DNA from: an uncultured Chloroflexales bacterium
Lineage (GTDB): Bacteria; Chloroflexota; Chloroflexia; Chloroflexales; Chloroflexaceae
Direction: 5' to 3'
Assembly (NCBI GenBank): GCA_937967405.1
Contig: CALCJV010000019.1
Coordinates: 1 to 49,740 of the forward strand
Length of the DNA stretch: 49,740 nt
The translations under genes were made by a program, and so were the position numbers. Each line of letters opens with the position of its first letter. Positions within the stretch are counted from its first letter, which is position 1. A model generated the notes under the pieces. It had not been told where the DNA came from. It made no database searches and saw only the letters and a list, made by a program, of their open reading frames with translations. Shown here in pieces: positions 1 to 9,465 of the stretch.

Positions 1-440
1 CCATCGTAGCCGCAATAGGGGCACACGCTCCACGTCAAGTCTACCACCCGTTGGCACGAGGCACAGTTGCGGCGCAGTGTGGTGTGGCAGTAGGGGCATA
101 GCAGGAAGTCAGCTTCGATAGGGCGGTGACAGGCGGGGCAGGTGTTTTTCTCTTCAATGTCGCGCCGCAAATACTCCTCCTCTAGCGTGCGTTCATAGCG
201 TTCGGCGAGGGTTTGGGGTGGGCGGAGCAACATATGCAGCGGAATGCCAATGAACGGTAGGGCTAACACTAAGCCAACGGCAAGCACCTGCACGGAGACA
301 TCATCGCTGCGCGAGCGAATATCGCGGTAGGCCCATAGCACCGATGCGGCCCACAGCAGCACAATATACGCGCCGAACAGTAGCCCTAGTAGGGTCAGAA
401 TCGGGCGCAGATTGTTGAAAATATCCTGAATTGCTTCCAT
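1..440 (-). CDS. Membrane protein with C-terminal double zinc ribbon, partial
   Basis: The gene starts at the ATG complementary to 438-440 and runs off the left edge, so its C-terminus is missing; 146 codons are visible. Two hydrophobic segments (about residues 13-36 and 48-70) are followed by a charged helix. Then come CPAC, CPYC, CASC and CPYC pairs, the pattern of a double zinc ribbon (DZANK-like). A membrane-tethered metal-stabilised module is the straightforward reading; no enzyme motif is visible. AAAGGAT lies 11 bases before the start. The gene follows tmk by 32 bases on the same strand and is probably the last or next-to-last gene of the pdxS-tmk run. Function unknown. Confidence 0.75.
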   Translation of the reverse strand, partial: MEAIQDIFNNLRPILTLLGLLFGAYIVLLWAASVLWAYRDIRSRSDDVSVQVLAVGLVLALPFIGIPLHMLLRPPQTLAERYERTLEEEYLRRDIEEKNTCPACHRPIEADFLLCPYCHTTLRRNCASCQRVVDLTWSVCPYCGYD

Positions 441-472
441 GTGTTATTGCTATCCTTTGTGTGGATGCCGTG

Positions 473-1219
473 TTATTCACGTGCGGCATCGGATAAAGAT
501 TGGTTGGACGGGAGATGGTACTGTTGCACCTGCTCCAGCAACGGGGCCACCGCGTCCATGATAAGGCGGGCGAGGTCTTCAATCGAAAGGTTCGCGTCCA
601 TTCTACGCCAGCGTTCCGGTTCGCGCAACATCAGCTTGTGGAAGCCATCGGCGACACGCTGGTGGTAGGAGAGTTCACGCGCATCGAGCCGGTTCCATTC
701 AGGTTTGCCATAGATCGGTGGGCGGCCCTCCTGCAAAGTTGCAAGGTGGGGGGCAAGCGAGCTAGGTGCAGAGCGGGCTTGGCGTTTGCGCTCTAGCCCC
801 AGCTCAGCGTCAATATCAAGGTAGATCGTCAGGTCGGGCATCAAGCCGCCCGTCGCAAATGTGGTGATTGCAAGCAGATCATCAAGGTTGTGATTTAGCC
901 CGTAGCCCTGATAGGCGTAGGTCGAATCGGCGTAACGGTCACAGAGGACGATTCCGCCTTCGGAAAGATAGGGGCCGATTAGCTCATGAACGAGCTGAGC
1001 TCGGGCAGCTGAAAATAGCAAGACTTCGGTGGTGGGCGACATTTCGGTATGGCGCAGATCAACCAGAATTTGGCGAATCCACTCGCCGATGCGCGTGCCG
1101 CCCGGCTCACGGGTCAAAATAACCGGATAGCCTTGAGCTTGCAGGCTCTCATACAGGATACGAGCTTGGGTGCTTTTGCCACTCCCTTCGAGTCCTTCAA
1201 ACGTAATAAACAAACTCAT
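473..1219 (-). CDS. tmk: Thymidylate kinase (dTMP kinase)
   Basis: Phosphorylates dTMP to dTDP with ATP in the cytoplasm, the committed step to dTTP. The N-terminus FITFEGLEGSGKST contains the P-loop typical of the family. TREPGGTRIGEWIR is the dTMP-binding and DR(E)P-type segment, and LCDRYADSTYAYQGYG supplies the second DRY/DS motif. At 248 aa it is longer than the usual 205-215, the extra length lying in the last third, including the lid region and C-terminus. The start is fixed by TGATG: its ATG overlaps the stop of the R3H ATPase by one base, and TAAGGA lies 10 bases upstream. It is therefore translationally coupled to that gene. Confidence 0.95.
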   Translation of the reverse strand: MSLFITFEGLEGSGKSTQARILYESLQAQGYPVILTREPGGTRIGEWIRQILVDLRHTEMSPTTEVLLFSAARAQLVHELIGPYLSEGGIVLCDRYADSTYAYQGYGLNHNLDDLLAITTFATGGLMPDLTIYLDIDAELGLERKRQARSAPSSLAPHLATLQEGRPPIYGKPEWNRLDARELSYHQRVADGFHKLMLREPERWRRMDANLSIEDLARLIMDAVAPLLEQVQQYHLPSNQSLSDAARE

Positions 1220-2910
1220 CAGCGCGAAATCCTTACACGGCGGTGCGGCTCACTGCCACGACTCTCCGAGTTCAGATTATAACGGTTAGCCATCTCATGT
1301 TGCAAGCGGCGGATGTAGCTATTCTGGGGGGCAAGTTCGATAATCTCCTCCTCGCCATTCATCACCCGCGAAATTGCGGTCTCGGTATCCAGCAGCACTT
1401 CCTCAAGCCGTTGTGCGTGGATACCCTCATCATCGCCCTCATCGGGGCTGTCATCCAACTGCAAATTGAAGATATGCGCCAATTGGCGTTCCATTTGTGC
1501 ACTCGTATTGCTACGGAGGACATACACGGGCACGCCACGTTCTTCGGCTTGGCGCAGGCGTTGCGAACTCTGGCGATAGTAGTTCTTCAGCGTCATCACA
1601 ATCGTGGCATCGTGCATATCACGCACAATCACCGCAGACACTCGGAGCCGTGCAATGGACTCTTCGAGGCGGTTGCGGCTCACCCCAAAGGGGAAAATAC
1701 GGTGCACCTGCGTTGTCTCCGGCCCACGCGCCGCGCTGCGGGTATGCGATTCTGGGCTATGGTTGCTTGCATTGCTCGTGGCTGAGCCGGCACCACTGCG
1801 GTTGCTCATACGGAAGCTGGCGCGGTTGCCCGTGCTGCCCATCCCACCGGCATCGCCACGACGTGCTGCAAACTGCGATTCGGTGGCTTGCGGGCGCGGC
1901 GGTGCGGCTGTGATATGGACTGCCCCGTCGGCATCGCGGTAGCGCAGTTCGGGCTGTGGCTCCTCGTTGCGGAGGATAGCATCCACCGCCGCGGCCACAT
2001 CGCGGTACACCGCTACGCGATCCCAGTTCTGAATTTCCACCAGAATATCAAAGGTGGGGGGGGCTTTGCGCTCGAGCACCGTCTTTTGGGTGCCGCGCCG
2101 TCGCGCCTCTTCATCGCCGAGTGTCACCGCTTGAATGCCGCCAATTAAGTCGGAGAGGGTTGGGTTGATCATCAGATTATCGAGCGTGTTGCCGTGCGCC
2201 GTGCCGACAAGCTGCACCCCACGCTCGGCAATTGTGCGGGCCGCGGTGGCTTCTAGCTCGGTGCCAATCTCATCAATCACGATTACTTGCGGCATGTGGT
2301 TCTCGACCGCTTCGATCATGACTCCGTGTTGCTCGGCCGGGCGGGCAACCTGCATGCGCCGCGCACGCCCAATCGCAGGATGGGGAATGTCGCCATCGCC
2401 CGCAATCTCATTCGAGGTATCCACCACCACCACGCGCTTGCGGAACTCATCGGCTAGGACCCGCGCTGTCTCGCGCAGCAGGGTGGTTTTGCCAGTGCCG
2501 GGCTTGCCCAGCAAGAGGATACTCTTCTCCGACTCGATCAAGTCGCGGATGATCGCAACCGTGCCAAATACGGCCCGCCCCACGCGGCAGGTCAGCCCGA
2601 TCACGATGCCACTCCGATTGCGAATGGCCGAGATGCGGTGCAGCGTGCGGGGAATGCCAGCGCGGTTGTCCTCGCCAAAGCTGCCAATCCGATCAATGAC
2701 AAACTGAATATCATCGGCGGTAATCTCACGCTCGCTAAGGATGCAGTCATGGCTACGATAGCGGGCTTCGGGGGTGCGCCCCAAATCCATAATGATCTCC
2801 AACAAATCGGATGGTTCATTGGGGTTAGTCAAGATCGCGTGGGTGATATGCGGTGGTAGGGCGTGCAACAGTAGCTCAATATCACTGGTCGTGTTGGGTT
2901 GTTCTGACAT
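1219..2910 (-). CDS. R3H domain AAA ATPase (Ycf45/SpoIIIAA-like)
   Basis: A 563-aa P-loop ATPase of the Ycf45/SpoIIIAA-like family. Walker A is GKPGTGKTT and Walker B is VIVIDEIG. The C-terminus (about the last 60 residues) ends in an R3H-type nucleic-acid-binding motif with [11 protein letters not shown] and EPHRRVRI. Between them is a Ser/Gly/Asn-rich linker (around residues 370-420) and a conserved alpha/beta segment. The reading frame is open further upstream, but I place the start at the ATG at 2910 (MSEQPNTT) because GGGAGGA precedes it. This start overlaps the upstream GNAT-like gene by 29 bases. The family role in bacteria is poorly defined; ATP-dependent RNA or DNA handling is an inference from R3H. 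Coupled to tmk by a one-base overlap. Confidence 0.85.
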   Translation of the reverse strand: MSEQPNTTSDIELLLHALPPHITHAILTNPNEPSDLLEIIMDLGRTPEARYRSHDCILSEREITADDIQFVIDRIGSFGEDNRAGIPRTLHRISAIRNRSGIVIGLTCRVGRAVFGTVAIIRDLIESEKSILLLGKPGTGKTTLLRETARVLADEFRKRVVVVDTSNEIAGDGDIPHPAIGRARRMQVARPAEQHGVMIEAVENHMPQVIVIDEIGTELEATAARTIAERGVQLVGTAHGNTLDNLMINPTLSDLIGGIQAVTLGDEEARRRGTQKTVLERKAPPTFDILVEIQNWDRVAVYRDVAAAVDAILRNEEPQPELRYRDADGAVHITAAPPRPQATESQFAARRGDAGGMGSTGNRASFRMSNRSGAGSATSNASNHSPESHTRSAARGPETTQVHRIFPFGVSRNRLEESIARLRVSAVIVRDMHDATIVMTLKNYYRQSSQRLRQAEERGVPVYVLRSNTSAQMERQLAHIFNLQLDDSPDEGDDEGIHAQRLEEVLLDTETAISRVMNGEEEIIELAPQNSYIRRLQHEMANRYNLNSESRGSEPHRRVRISR

Positions 2911-3913
2911 AGGTGGGTGTTTCCTCCCGCACAGAGTTGCCTGAAACGGTGACGCGAGGTTCCAGCCCTGCTTCGGCTTCAAAGGTTGGGAGCAAGATGA
3001 GCCGCCGGGCGGGAACTGCTGTTTGCTTTAACAGCAGGCTCTGCTCACCTACGGGCTGGAAGCCGAAGTGTTGAGCAGGCATCAAAAGCTCACTCTGATA
3101 CTCCGCAAGCACCAGATAAACGGGGCGTGCATCGTCAATTTGCGAAAGCCCAAAGCGGAGTACATCACTCAGGCTGTCGCGCACACTGGGATGGATCAGC
3201 ACCGTCATAACGTGTGCCAGAGGGCCTGAGCGGACATGGACATAAACCCGCAGGTCATCATCGCTGCCTTGCACCCACCCGCGTAACCGGAGCCAACTCC
3301 AGCCGTGAGTGAGGGGCAGCATCCACGAACGTGCCGTGCGTACCTCTGAAGATTGCACCACATGGGGGGCTAGCGAACCATACAGCCGATGAATTGCCCA
3401 CGCATCGCGGCGGCTCTGCACCCGCATGGTGGCGATGCGGGTCCCCTGATCCCAATCTGGCCCAGCAAGTTGCAGCACAAAGCGGCGTAGGTAAGGCTGG
3501 AAGCCAACTTGCCGGAAGATTTCGCGTGCGTCGGTCTGGTGGCTCCACAGGGCCGCGTAGAGGCGGTGCACATGCACATTTCCAGCATAATAAATGGCGT
3601 GTTCGAGCAGGCGATACCAAACATCGTAATCGCTGCTACCAGAGGCGTGCGGGCGCGTGCCGTGTGTGGCGAGCAAAATAACATCTTGCTCTGGGCGGCC
3701 ATCGCGCCCCTTCACTTGAATGAAGGCGTGGCGGTCGCGTTCGGCTTGGGTGAAGGTCGTTCGATCCCGCCCGTTGCCTGCGACGAAGCAGCGGGCGGCA
3801 AACCAGAACGGCTGATGCTCCTGTACCAACAGGTCATCGGTGTGAAACAAGACTGCGTTGTGAGGCGTGCGGCGTAACCGCCAGAGGTCGCCGGGTGTGA
3901 CTGGTCGTATCAT
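2882..3913 (-). CDS. GNAT-like protein, probable tandem acetyltransferase fold
   Basis: A 343-aa protein with no strong catalytic signature. Two segments end in the pattern seen at the end of GNAT domains: [19 protein letters not shown] (about residues 130-150) and [17 protein letters not shown] (about 283-300). This suggests two degenerate GNAT repeats. The substrate is unknown. Its ATG at 3913 abuts the pdxT stop (TAAATG) and has no Shine-Dalgarno sequence of its own, so translation is likely coupled to pdxT. Its end overlaps the start of the R3H ATPase. The PLP-synthase context does not by itself indicate a function. The fold call is inference from short motifs. Confidence 0.6.
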   Translation of the reverse strand: MIRPVTPGDLWRLRRTPHNAVLFHTDDLLVQEHQPFWFAARCFVAGNGRDRTTFTQAERDRHAFIQVKGRDGRPEQDVILLATHGTRPHASGSSDYDVWYRLLEHAIYYAGNVHVHRLYAALWSHQTDAREIFRQVGFQPYLRRFVLQLAGPDWDQGTRIATMRVQSRRDAWAIHRLYGSLAPHVVQSSEVRTARSWMLPLTHGWSWLRLRGWVQGSDDDLRVYVHVRSGPLAHVMTVLIHPSVRDSLSDVLRFGLSQIDDARPVYLVLAEYQSELLMPAQHFGFQPVGEQSLLLKQTAVPARRLILLPTFEAEAGLEPRVTVSGNSVREETPTYVRTTQHDQ

Positions 3914-4492
3914 TTAGAATTCAAGAAAATAGCGGTGCAACCGATCATCAGGGGTCAATTCGGGATGAAAAGTCGTGGCGAGCAGATGCCCCTGACGGGC
4001 GGCAACAATGCCGCCGTGTGCGCCCAAATCCGCCAGAATCTCCACGTGGGGGGCGGCGGCAACAATGAGTGGCGCACGGATGAAGATACCACGAAGGGGG
4101 CGTGCGCCAAGTATCGGCAGAGCCAGATCTACTTCAAAGCTATCCGTCTGTCGTCCGTAGCCATTGCGGCGCACGGTAATATCCATCAACTGGAGGGCGG
4201 GTTGGTCGGGTATGCCCTCTTGGATCGTGCGGGCAAGCAGAATGGCTCCCGCACATGTGCCCCACACGGGCATGCCTTCCGCGCTACGCTGCTGGATCGG
4301 GCCGAAGAGATTATAGCGGTGCAGCAGCGTTCCCATTGTGGTACTTTCACCACCCGGTATAATCAGCCGATCCACATCGGCAAGGTCTTGTGGCAGGCGC
4401 ACCTGCCGCGTGGCCACCCCCATGCGCCGCAGCATGGCCTCGTGTTCGGCAAAATCACCTTGGAGCGCAAGAATGCCAACAGTCTGTGTCAT
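3914..4492 (-). CDS. pdxT: PLP synthase glutaminase subunit PdxT
   Basis: Class I glutamine amidotransferase subunit (192 aa, normal length) that releases ammonia from glutamine for the PdxS subunit. The N-terminus VGILALQGDFAEHEAML is typical of the family. PGGESTTMG is the oxyanion segment, and VWGTCAGAILLA carries the nucleophilic Cys. TTFHPELTPDDRLHRYFL carries the catalytic His-Glu pair. AAGGA lies a few bases upstream of the ATG at 4492. It follows pdxS by 19 bases, so the two subunits are co-expressed. Confidence 0.97.
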   Translation of the reverse strand: MTQTVGILALQGDFAEHEAMLRRMGVATRQVRLPQDLADVDRLIIPGGESTTMGTLLHRYNLFGPIQQRSAEGMPVWGTCAGAILLARTIQEGIPDQPALQLMDITVRRNGYGRQTDSFEVDLALPILGARPLRGIFIRAPLIVAAAPHVEILADLGAHGGIVAARQGHLLATTFHPELTPDDRLHRYFLEF

Positions 4493-4511
4493 GCCGTTCC
4501 TTTGGAGCCGG

Positions 4512-5393
4512 TTACCAACCCCGACTGGCCAGCAGCTGCTCAGCGGGGATCGTGCTTATCTCGATCCCGACCATTGGCTCACCGAGGTCCTTGCTGATCT
4601 CAGCGAGGAGTGCTGGGTTGTTGTAGTGTGTGGTGGCAGCAACAATCGCCCGTGCACGGCGTTCGGGATCGCCTGACTTGAAGATGCCACTGCCTACGAA
4701 GACCCCATCCACGCCAATCTGCATCATCAGTGCAGCATCGGCTGGAGTCGCAATCCCACCGGCCGCAAAGTTGACAACGGGCAACCGCCCCGTTTCGGCG
4801 ACCTGTTGCACGAGTTCATAGGGGGCTTGTAGATGCTTGGCAGCGGTGTACAGTTCATTACGATCCATGCTTTGCAGGCGGCGGATTTCGCCGTACACAC
4901 TCCGTGCGTGACGCACCGCTTCAACCACATTGCCCGTGCCGGCTTCGCCTTTTGTCCGCAGCATTGCGGCACCTTCGGTGATGCGCCGCAACGCCTCGCC
5001 GAGATTGCGACAGCCACACACAAACGGCACGCGGAAGGCGTGCTTATCAATATGATGCTCGTCATCGGCGGGGGTCAGCACTTCGCTTTCGTCAATGTAA
5101 TCAACGCCAAGAGCCTGCAAAATTTGGGCTTCGACAAAGTGTCCGATGCGGGCTTTAGCCATCACTGGGATGGTGACAGACTCGATAATAGATTGGATCA
5201 GGGCGGGATCACTCATGCGGGCTACGCCGCCCTGTGCCCGAATATCAGCTGGCACACGCTCTAGGGCCATCACCGCGACGGCTCCGGCTGCTTCGGCGAT
5301 GCGGGCTTGCTCCGGCGTAACCACATCCATAATCACGCCGCCCTTTAGCATCTGTGCTAACCCGGTCTTTGTAGACCAAGTAGACTTTTCCAT
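4512..5393 (-). CDS. pdxS: PLP synthase lyase subunit PdxS
   Basis: Synthase subunit of the deoxyxylulose-5-phosphate-independent vitamin B6 pathway; it makes pyridoxal 5'-phosphate from ribose 5-phosphate, glyceraldehyde 3-phosphate and ammonia. The barrel motifs [14 protein letters not shown] (the active-site Lys), [16 protein letters not shown] and [17 protein letters not shown] are intact. The frame is open for 11 more codons upstream, but I start at the ATG at 5393 ([14 protein letters not shown]). This matches the family N-terminus and has AAGGAGA 10 bases before it. That gives 293 aa, the usual length. It is the first gene of the minus-strand run down to position 1 and is divergent from the 86-aa gene. 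Confidence 0.97.
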   Translation of the reverse strand: MEKSTWSTKTGLAQMLKGGVIMDVVTPEQARIAEAAGAVAVMALERVPADIRAQGGVARMSDPALIQSIIESVTIPVMAKARIGHFVEAQILQALGVDYIDESEVLTPADDEHHIDKHAFRVPFVCGCRNLGEALRRITEGAAMLRTKGEAGTGNVVEAVRHARSVYGEIRRLQSMDRNELYTAAKHLQAPYELVQQVAETGRLPVVNFAAGGIATPADAALMMQIGVDGVFVGSGIFKSGDPERRARAIVAATTHYNNPALLAEISKDLGEPMVGIEISTIPAEQLLASRGW

Positions 5394-5486
5394 TCGTATC
5401 GGTTCTCCTTGCCAGTTTTTCAGCATATTTGATTGCTAATATTGTACCATAGATTAGGGCGGCGCAAGGGCCGTTGCGTGCTATTC

Positions 5487-5516
5487 TTGCCCGCACCGTG
5501 CAGCATGTGCTATAGT
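5487..5516 (+). promoter_or_regulatory. Sigma70-type promoter with extended -10 for the 86-aa/WD40 pair
   Basis: TTGCCC at 5487-5492 and TATAGT at 5511-5516 are separated by 18 bases. TG one base before the -10 (5508-5509) makes it an extended -10. Transcription would start near 5523, about 30 bases before the ATG at 5555. Prediction from sequence only. Confidence 0.6.
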
Positions 5517-5554
5517 CTTGCATAGGATACGCGCTATACAGGGAAGGGGGGGAA

Positions 5555-5815
5555 ATGCGGCAACCTTACACGGATAGACAAGCGGTACAGAATCCGCATG
5601 TTGGCTACACGGGCGAGACCGTCAGTCTCGGTGAGACTGATCCATCAAGTGGTGATAATAACACCTGTCTTGGGTTTATTGTCATCGCGGTGGGAGTGGT
5701 GTTTGTAGTGTTGTGCATCGGCTTGAGCATTATTGGGGTACTGGCTTTGATGGGCTTACAGATTCAGATTGTCCCAGTACAGCTAGTACCAACTGCAACG
5801 CCATTACCACGCTGA
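5555..5815 (+). CDS. Small membrane protein with YTGxTVxL N-terminal motif
   Basis: An 86-aa protein that I cannot assign to a family. A polar N-terminus (residues 1-36) contains VGYTGETVSLGETDP. It is followed by NNTCLG and one long hydrophobic stretch (about 39-70), then a short Val/Pro/Thr-rich tail. A G-rich ribosome binding site (AAGGGGGGG) precedes the ATG. The gene ends 16 bases before the WD40 gene, whose product has a similar N-terminus (VYTGVTVNL, then RNTCLI and a membrane span). The two are almost certainly co-transcribed and may share a partner or localisation signal. Confidence 0.75.
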   Translation: MRQPYTDRQAVQNPHVGYTGETVSLGETDPSSGDNNTCLGFIVIAVGVVFVVLCIGLSIIGVLALMGLQIQIVPVQLVPTATPLPR

Positions 5816-5831
5816 ATGAAGGAGCAACCGA

Positions 5832-8177
5832 ATGAGCACATCACCATTGCCGGATGAAACGCCACAGGTTCCTCATCCCGACCCATTGGTTTACACTGGT
5901 GTGACAGTTAATCTTGATCCTGAATCGCCAGCTACTCCCTCTGCGCCAGATTCGCACCCGCCGTTCGATCCATACCTGCCGCCGCCCCCACAAGCTATGC
6001 CTCCCTCACCGCCGCCCCCAGCTAAGCGGAATACCTGTCTCATTCTAGGGGCCGTAGGTGGGCTGATCGCAGTCGCCTTGTTGTGTACCGCAGTTGGCAT
6101 TGCGGGCTTTCTCTTCTTAGCGGGTCAGCAGGTGAGCGACGGACTTGGGGAGTCTGAACAGGATTTCAGCGAAGGCTTAGAGCCAATGCCCCCTGATGAT
6201 GTTACTCCAAACAACGAGGATAATGGTGTTCCCCTCTTCCCCATGCCCGACTCGCCCCCTGAGCCACAACAACCGGAGCTAATCGAGGGCGAACTGAGCC
6301 TACGCCCAGATGTTGATCTAGCGCAGGTGCAGCAGCCGCTCACGGCCGCGAATATTAAGCAAGCCGAGCTGTTAGGCTTGCTGCGCCTCGGTCAGATCAG
6401 TGCCGCATCTGCGATTGCCTATGCCCCCAATGGGAGCGAATTTGCGATTGCTGGGGCGAATGGCATTGTGCAACGCTGGGCCGTTGGAGCGCAGGGCGTA
6501 GTTGCACAGGAGCCTCTCTTTGGGGGCTTTGCTAATCTTACCACCCTTGCCTATGGCCTCTCTGGGCAGACTCTAGCGGCGGCGGACGAAGAAGGCGGGG
6601 TATATGTGTGGGACGTGGCGAGTGGTGCAATGCGAAGCAGCATGTCCAGCGACCTATCGGGGGTATCTGCGCTGATCTTCACCGCCACTGAAGATCAGGT
6701 GTTTGTGGGCGGCTATGGTGGGCTACATCGGCTGCGCTTGGATGATCCCATGGTGCTCCAACGCTATCCGTATGATCCAGACACAATGGTACTGGGGCTT
6801 GCGCTTACCCCTGATCAGACGTTGCTCGCGGGCGGCTTATCAGATGGCACGATTGGGCTATGGGATGCAGCCAGTGGCGAACAGCTCGGTAGCCTCAATG
6901 GGCATGAGGATTGGGTGTGGGCGGTGGCATTTAGCCCCGATGGGCAACTGCTTGCCTCTGTCTCCGATGATACGACGGTGCGCCTGTGGGATGTTGCCAG
7001 TCGGCAGGAAGTGCAGGTTCTGCGTGATCACGAGGACTGGGTGCGGACCGTAGCATTCAGCCCCGATGGGCAACTGCTCGCCTCTGGTGGGGCTGATACG
7101 CAGGTCAATCTATGGCGCGTACAGGATGGTAGCTTGCTCACGCAGCTGACTCAAGATGAAACCAGCTTCTTTGCAGATTGGGTCTACGGAGTGGCGTTTG
7201 CCCCTGATGGGCAAGCAGTGGTAGCCGTGACCAGTAGCGGTGGTGTGCGCCAGTGGCAGCTCGGCACGGAGATACAGGCGCAGCAGATTCAGAGCGTCAG
7301 TGTGCCGCCCTTGAGCCAGATCGCGCTTGCTCCAAATGATCGCACCCTCGCAATTGCTACCAGTCGGGGTGCGGTGCAGGTGTATGATCTCCTGACTGGT
7401 GCGCTACAGGGCGAGCTGCTCAGTCACGGTGGCAATGTGTATGCGGTGGCGTTTGCCGATAATGGGCGGTTGCTGGCTAGTGGCGGTGATGATGACCTTG
7501 TGCGCGTGTGGGATACCGATGGCTACAGCTTGCGCTCGACGTTGCGCTTGCATAGCGATTGGGTACGCTCGGTGGCATTCAGCCCCGATAGCAATACCCT
7601 TGCCAGTGGCGGCGATGACGGGCAACTGGTGCTGTGGGATCTGGCTACAGATCAGGAGCGAGCTGCCATCCAAGCTCACGATAATCAGCTCCTTGCACTC
7701 GCCTTCAGCCCCGACGGAGCGGTAGTGGCCACGGCTAGCGATGATGGCACAGTGAAGTTGTGGCAAACCACAACAGGGATGCAATTGGCAACACTGCAAA
7801 GTGAGTCAGGCGGCTGGCTGACGGCGGTGACCTTCTCGCCCGATGGCCGCCTCGTTGCAGTGGGTAGCGGTAGTGGCACGGTTGATCTGTGGCGGATAGA
7901 TGACGGGATCAGCTTTCAGCGCAGCTTTAACAATGACAATGGCATTCAGAGCCTCACCTTCGCGCCTGATGGCGAGATGCTTGTCGCCGGTGCTGTTATC
8001 AATACCACTGTGTTTGATACTAATACGGGCAAAATGCTGCATATCTTGCCATCGGCATCTGGAATGTCTATTGTTGTGCCTGCTATTGTGCACAACACAC
8101 GCTTCACCGACGATGGCCGCTTGTTGTTGACTGGGGTCGATTCGGGCGTGGTGCAGGTGTGGGGCATTGTCCCCTAA
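5832..8177 (+). CDS. Membrane-anchored WD40 protein with about 14 repeats
   Basis: A 781-aa protein. Residues 1-70 are Pro-rich and include VYTGVTVNL. One membrane span (about 76-98, starting near KRNTCLILGAVGG) is followed by an acidic Pro-rich linker to about 150. I count about fourteen WD-type repeats from residue 190 to the end, many with AFSPDGQLLAS and LWD signatures, enough for two seven-bladed propellers. Repeats 5 and 6 (around 6900-7100) are nearly identical even in DNA (CCCCGATGGGCAACTGCT), so they look recently duplicated. GGAGCAACCGAATG gives a good start. WD40 propellers are protein-interaction platforms; no catalytic domain is present. The gene ends 17 bases before the convergent patatin gene. 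Confidence 0.9.
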   Translation: MSTSPLPDETPQVPHPDPLVYTGVTVNLDPESPATPSAPDSHPPFDPYLPPPPQAMPPSPPPPAKRNTCLILGAVGGLIAVALLCTAVGIAGFLFLAGQQVSDGLGESEQDFSEGLEPMPPDDVTPNNEDNGVPLFPMPDSPPEPQQPELIEGELSLRPDVDLAQVQQPLTAANIKQAELLGLLRLGQISAASAIAYAPNGSEFAIAGANGIVQRWAVGAQGVVAQEPLFGGFANLTTLAYGLSGQTLAAADEEGGVYVWDVASGAMRSSMSSDLSGVSALIFTATEDQVFVGGYGGLHRLRLDDPMVLQRYPYDPDTMVLGLALTPDQTLLAGGLSDGTIGLWDAASGEQLGSLNGHEDWVWAVAFSPDGQLLASVSDDTTVRLWDVASRQEVQVLRDHEDWVRTVAFSPDGQLLASGGADTQVNLWRVQDGSLLTQLTQDETSFFADWVYGVAFAPDGQAVVAVTSSGGVRQWQLGTEIQAQQIQSVSVPPLSQIALAPNDRTLAIATSRGAVQVYDLLTGALQGELLSHGGNVYAVAFADNGRLLASGGDDDLVRVWDTDGYSLRSTLRLHSDWVRSVAFSPDSNTLASGGDDGQLVLWDLATDQERAAIQAHDNQLLALAFSPDGAVVATASDDGTVKLWQTTTGMQLATLQSESGGWLTAVTFSPDGRLVAVGSGSGTVDLWRIDDGISFQRSFNNDNGIQSLTFAPDGEMLVAGAVINTTVFDTNTGKMLHILPSASGMSIVVPAIVHNTRFTDDGRLLLTGVDSGVVQVWGIVP

Positions 8178-8194
8178 GCCTAGAGGGGTATCGC

Positions 8195-9403
8195 TTATAC
8201 CTCTGGCACTTCGGTATGGATCTGCCCGCGCTCGACCTCGTGCAACGTCGCACGGGGGCTGATCCCAGCCGCACGGTGCGATGGTGCAAGCCATGGCGAC
8301 TTGTCCAGTGCGGCTTGCATATCGGCATAGCCATCGGCAATGCGGCGCGTGATTGAGCTATGCGAGAAGTCCATATAGCTGAGTGCCGATTGGCTATCAT
8401 CGGGGCGATAGGTGATCCGCACAATGTCGAGATTGCCGTAGGTATAGTTGGTGGCTTCAATGAGAGTATTGATGCGGCTCAACACGTCGGGAGAGGCTTG
8501 CTCAGCAAGATCGTGCAGGGTGCGTTGCAGATTCTGCTTCTCCAACATCGTCTTGATCTGGCGGTTGGTACGGCTCGCAAACTCAATTTGATTGGTACGC
8601 CACAGCACCTCATCTAATGTCTCTGGATCACGCTCACTTTGCCCCCACAGATCGATCATAAACACGAGTGTGTTACGTTCGGGGTGGCGATCCTGCTCAT
8701 CTAGCACAGGATCAAGCGGAGTATTATCTACAATCCCACCATCCCAGTATAGGTCGCCATTGATGCGTACCCCCGCAAACAGCGGCGGGATTGCGGTGCT
8801 AGCAATGACATGATCGAGGGTAAATGGGCGATGGTTGGGGTTGTCGGTATCAAAATAGAGGACATCGCCTGTGCGTACTAGTGTGACCCCTAGACTAAGG
8901 CGCGGCTGATCGTTATTCAGGTAATCGAGGTCTACAAACTCCTCTAGCGTGCGCCGGAGCGGGCTGTTATCGAAGAAACTGGTTGCTGCTGCGGTGCCGG
9001 GGCGGGCAAGGTAGGGATTGATCAGATTGGGGCGAGAGAAGTGTGGCTGCCCGAAGAACAGTGATTGCATCGCGTTGCCCAAGCTGGCAAGGCGGCGCAG
9101 GTTGCCGGGAATGAACGGATCCCATATGTGTGCGATCACATCCCACAGCGGCGGGTCAGTCACTCGCTCCCAGAACTGCTGTAAACGTTGCACCCGCGTC
9201 TCTGGCGGGTTGCCTGCCAAGATTGCTCCATTGACTGAGCCAATCGAAACGCCCGTGATCCAATCTGGGACATAGCCCGCCTCGTCAAGTGCCTGCACCG
9301 CGCCCAAGTGGTAGGCTCCAAGTGCACCACCGCCCTGCAACACGAGGGCCACAAACCGTTCAGGCTGTGGGCTGTCGGTTGGATGCTTACGTTTAATTGG
9401 CAC
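8195..9403 (-). CDS. Patatin-like phospholipase (RssA type)
   Basis: Serine acyl hydrolase of the patatin family, 402 aa. LVLQGGGALGAYHLGA is the oxyanion loop. TGVSIGSVNGA holds the GxSxG nucleophile, and YWDGGIVDNTPL carries the catalytic Asp of the Ser-Asp dyad. These families cleave lipid acyl esters; the substrate here is unknown. No signal peptide or membrane span is visible, so it is likely cytoplasmic or peripheral. Translation starts at a GTG (9403) with AAAGGA about 10 bases before it. The C-terminal third has FASRTNRQIKTMLEKQNL and YRPDDSQSALSYMDFS, which resemble bacterial RssA-like patatins with extended C-termini. It follows the Uma2 gene by 62 bases on the same strand. Confidence 0.9.
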   Translation of the reverse strand: MPIKRKHPTDSPQPERFVALVLQGGGALGAYHLGAVQALDEAGYVPDWITGVSIGSVNGAILAGNPPETRVQRLQQFWERVTDPPLWDVIAHIWDPFIPGNLRRLASLGNAMQSLFFGQPHFSRPNLINPYLARPGTAAATSFFDNSPLRRTLEEFVDLDYLNNDQPRLSLGVTLVRTGDVLYFDTDNPNHRPFTLDHVIASTAIPPLFAGVRINGDLYWDGGIVDNTPLDPVLDEQDRHPERNTLVFMIDLWGQSERDPETLDEVLWRTNQIEFASRTNRQIKTMLEKQNLQRTLHDLAEQASPDVLSRINTLIEATNYTYGNLDIVRITYRPDDSQSALSYMDFSHSSITRRIADGYADMQAALDKSPWLAPSHRAAGISPRATLHEVERGQIHTEVPEV

Positions 9404-9465
9404 AGCTAGGGTTCCTTTCTTATTATGATTCGCCTGCTACTCTCAGACAGTGTACACGACTTTGG

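Noticed and set aside
5394-5426. Longer PdxS start at 5426
   Set aside because: The family N-terminus [11 protein letters not shown] and the AAGGAGA site fit the ATG at 5393; the extra residues are not typical.
8182-8204. Inverted repeat AGAGGGGTAT...ATACCTCT between the convergent WD40 and patatin genes
   Set aside because: The arms need a two-base bulge and no U tract follows on either strand, so a terminator call is not supported.
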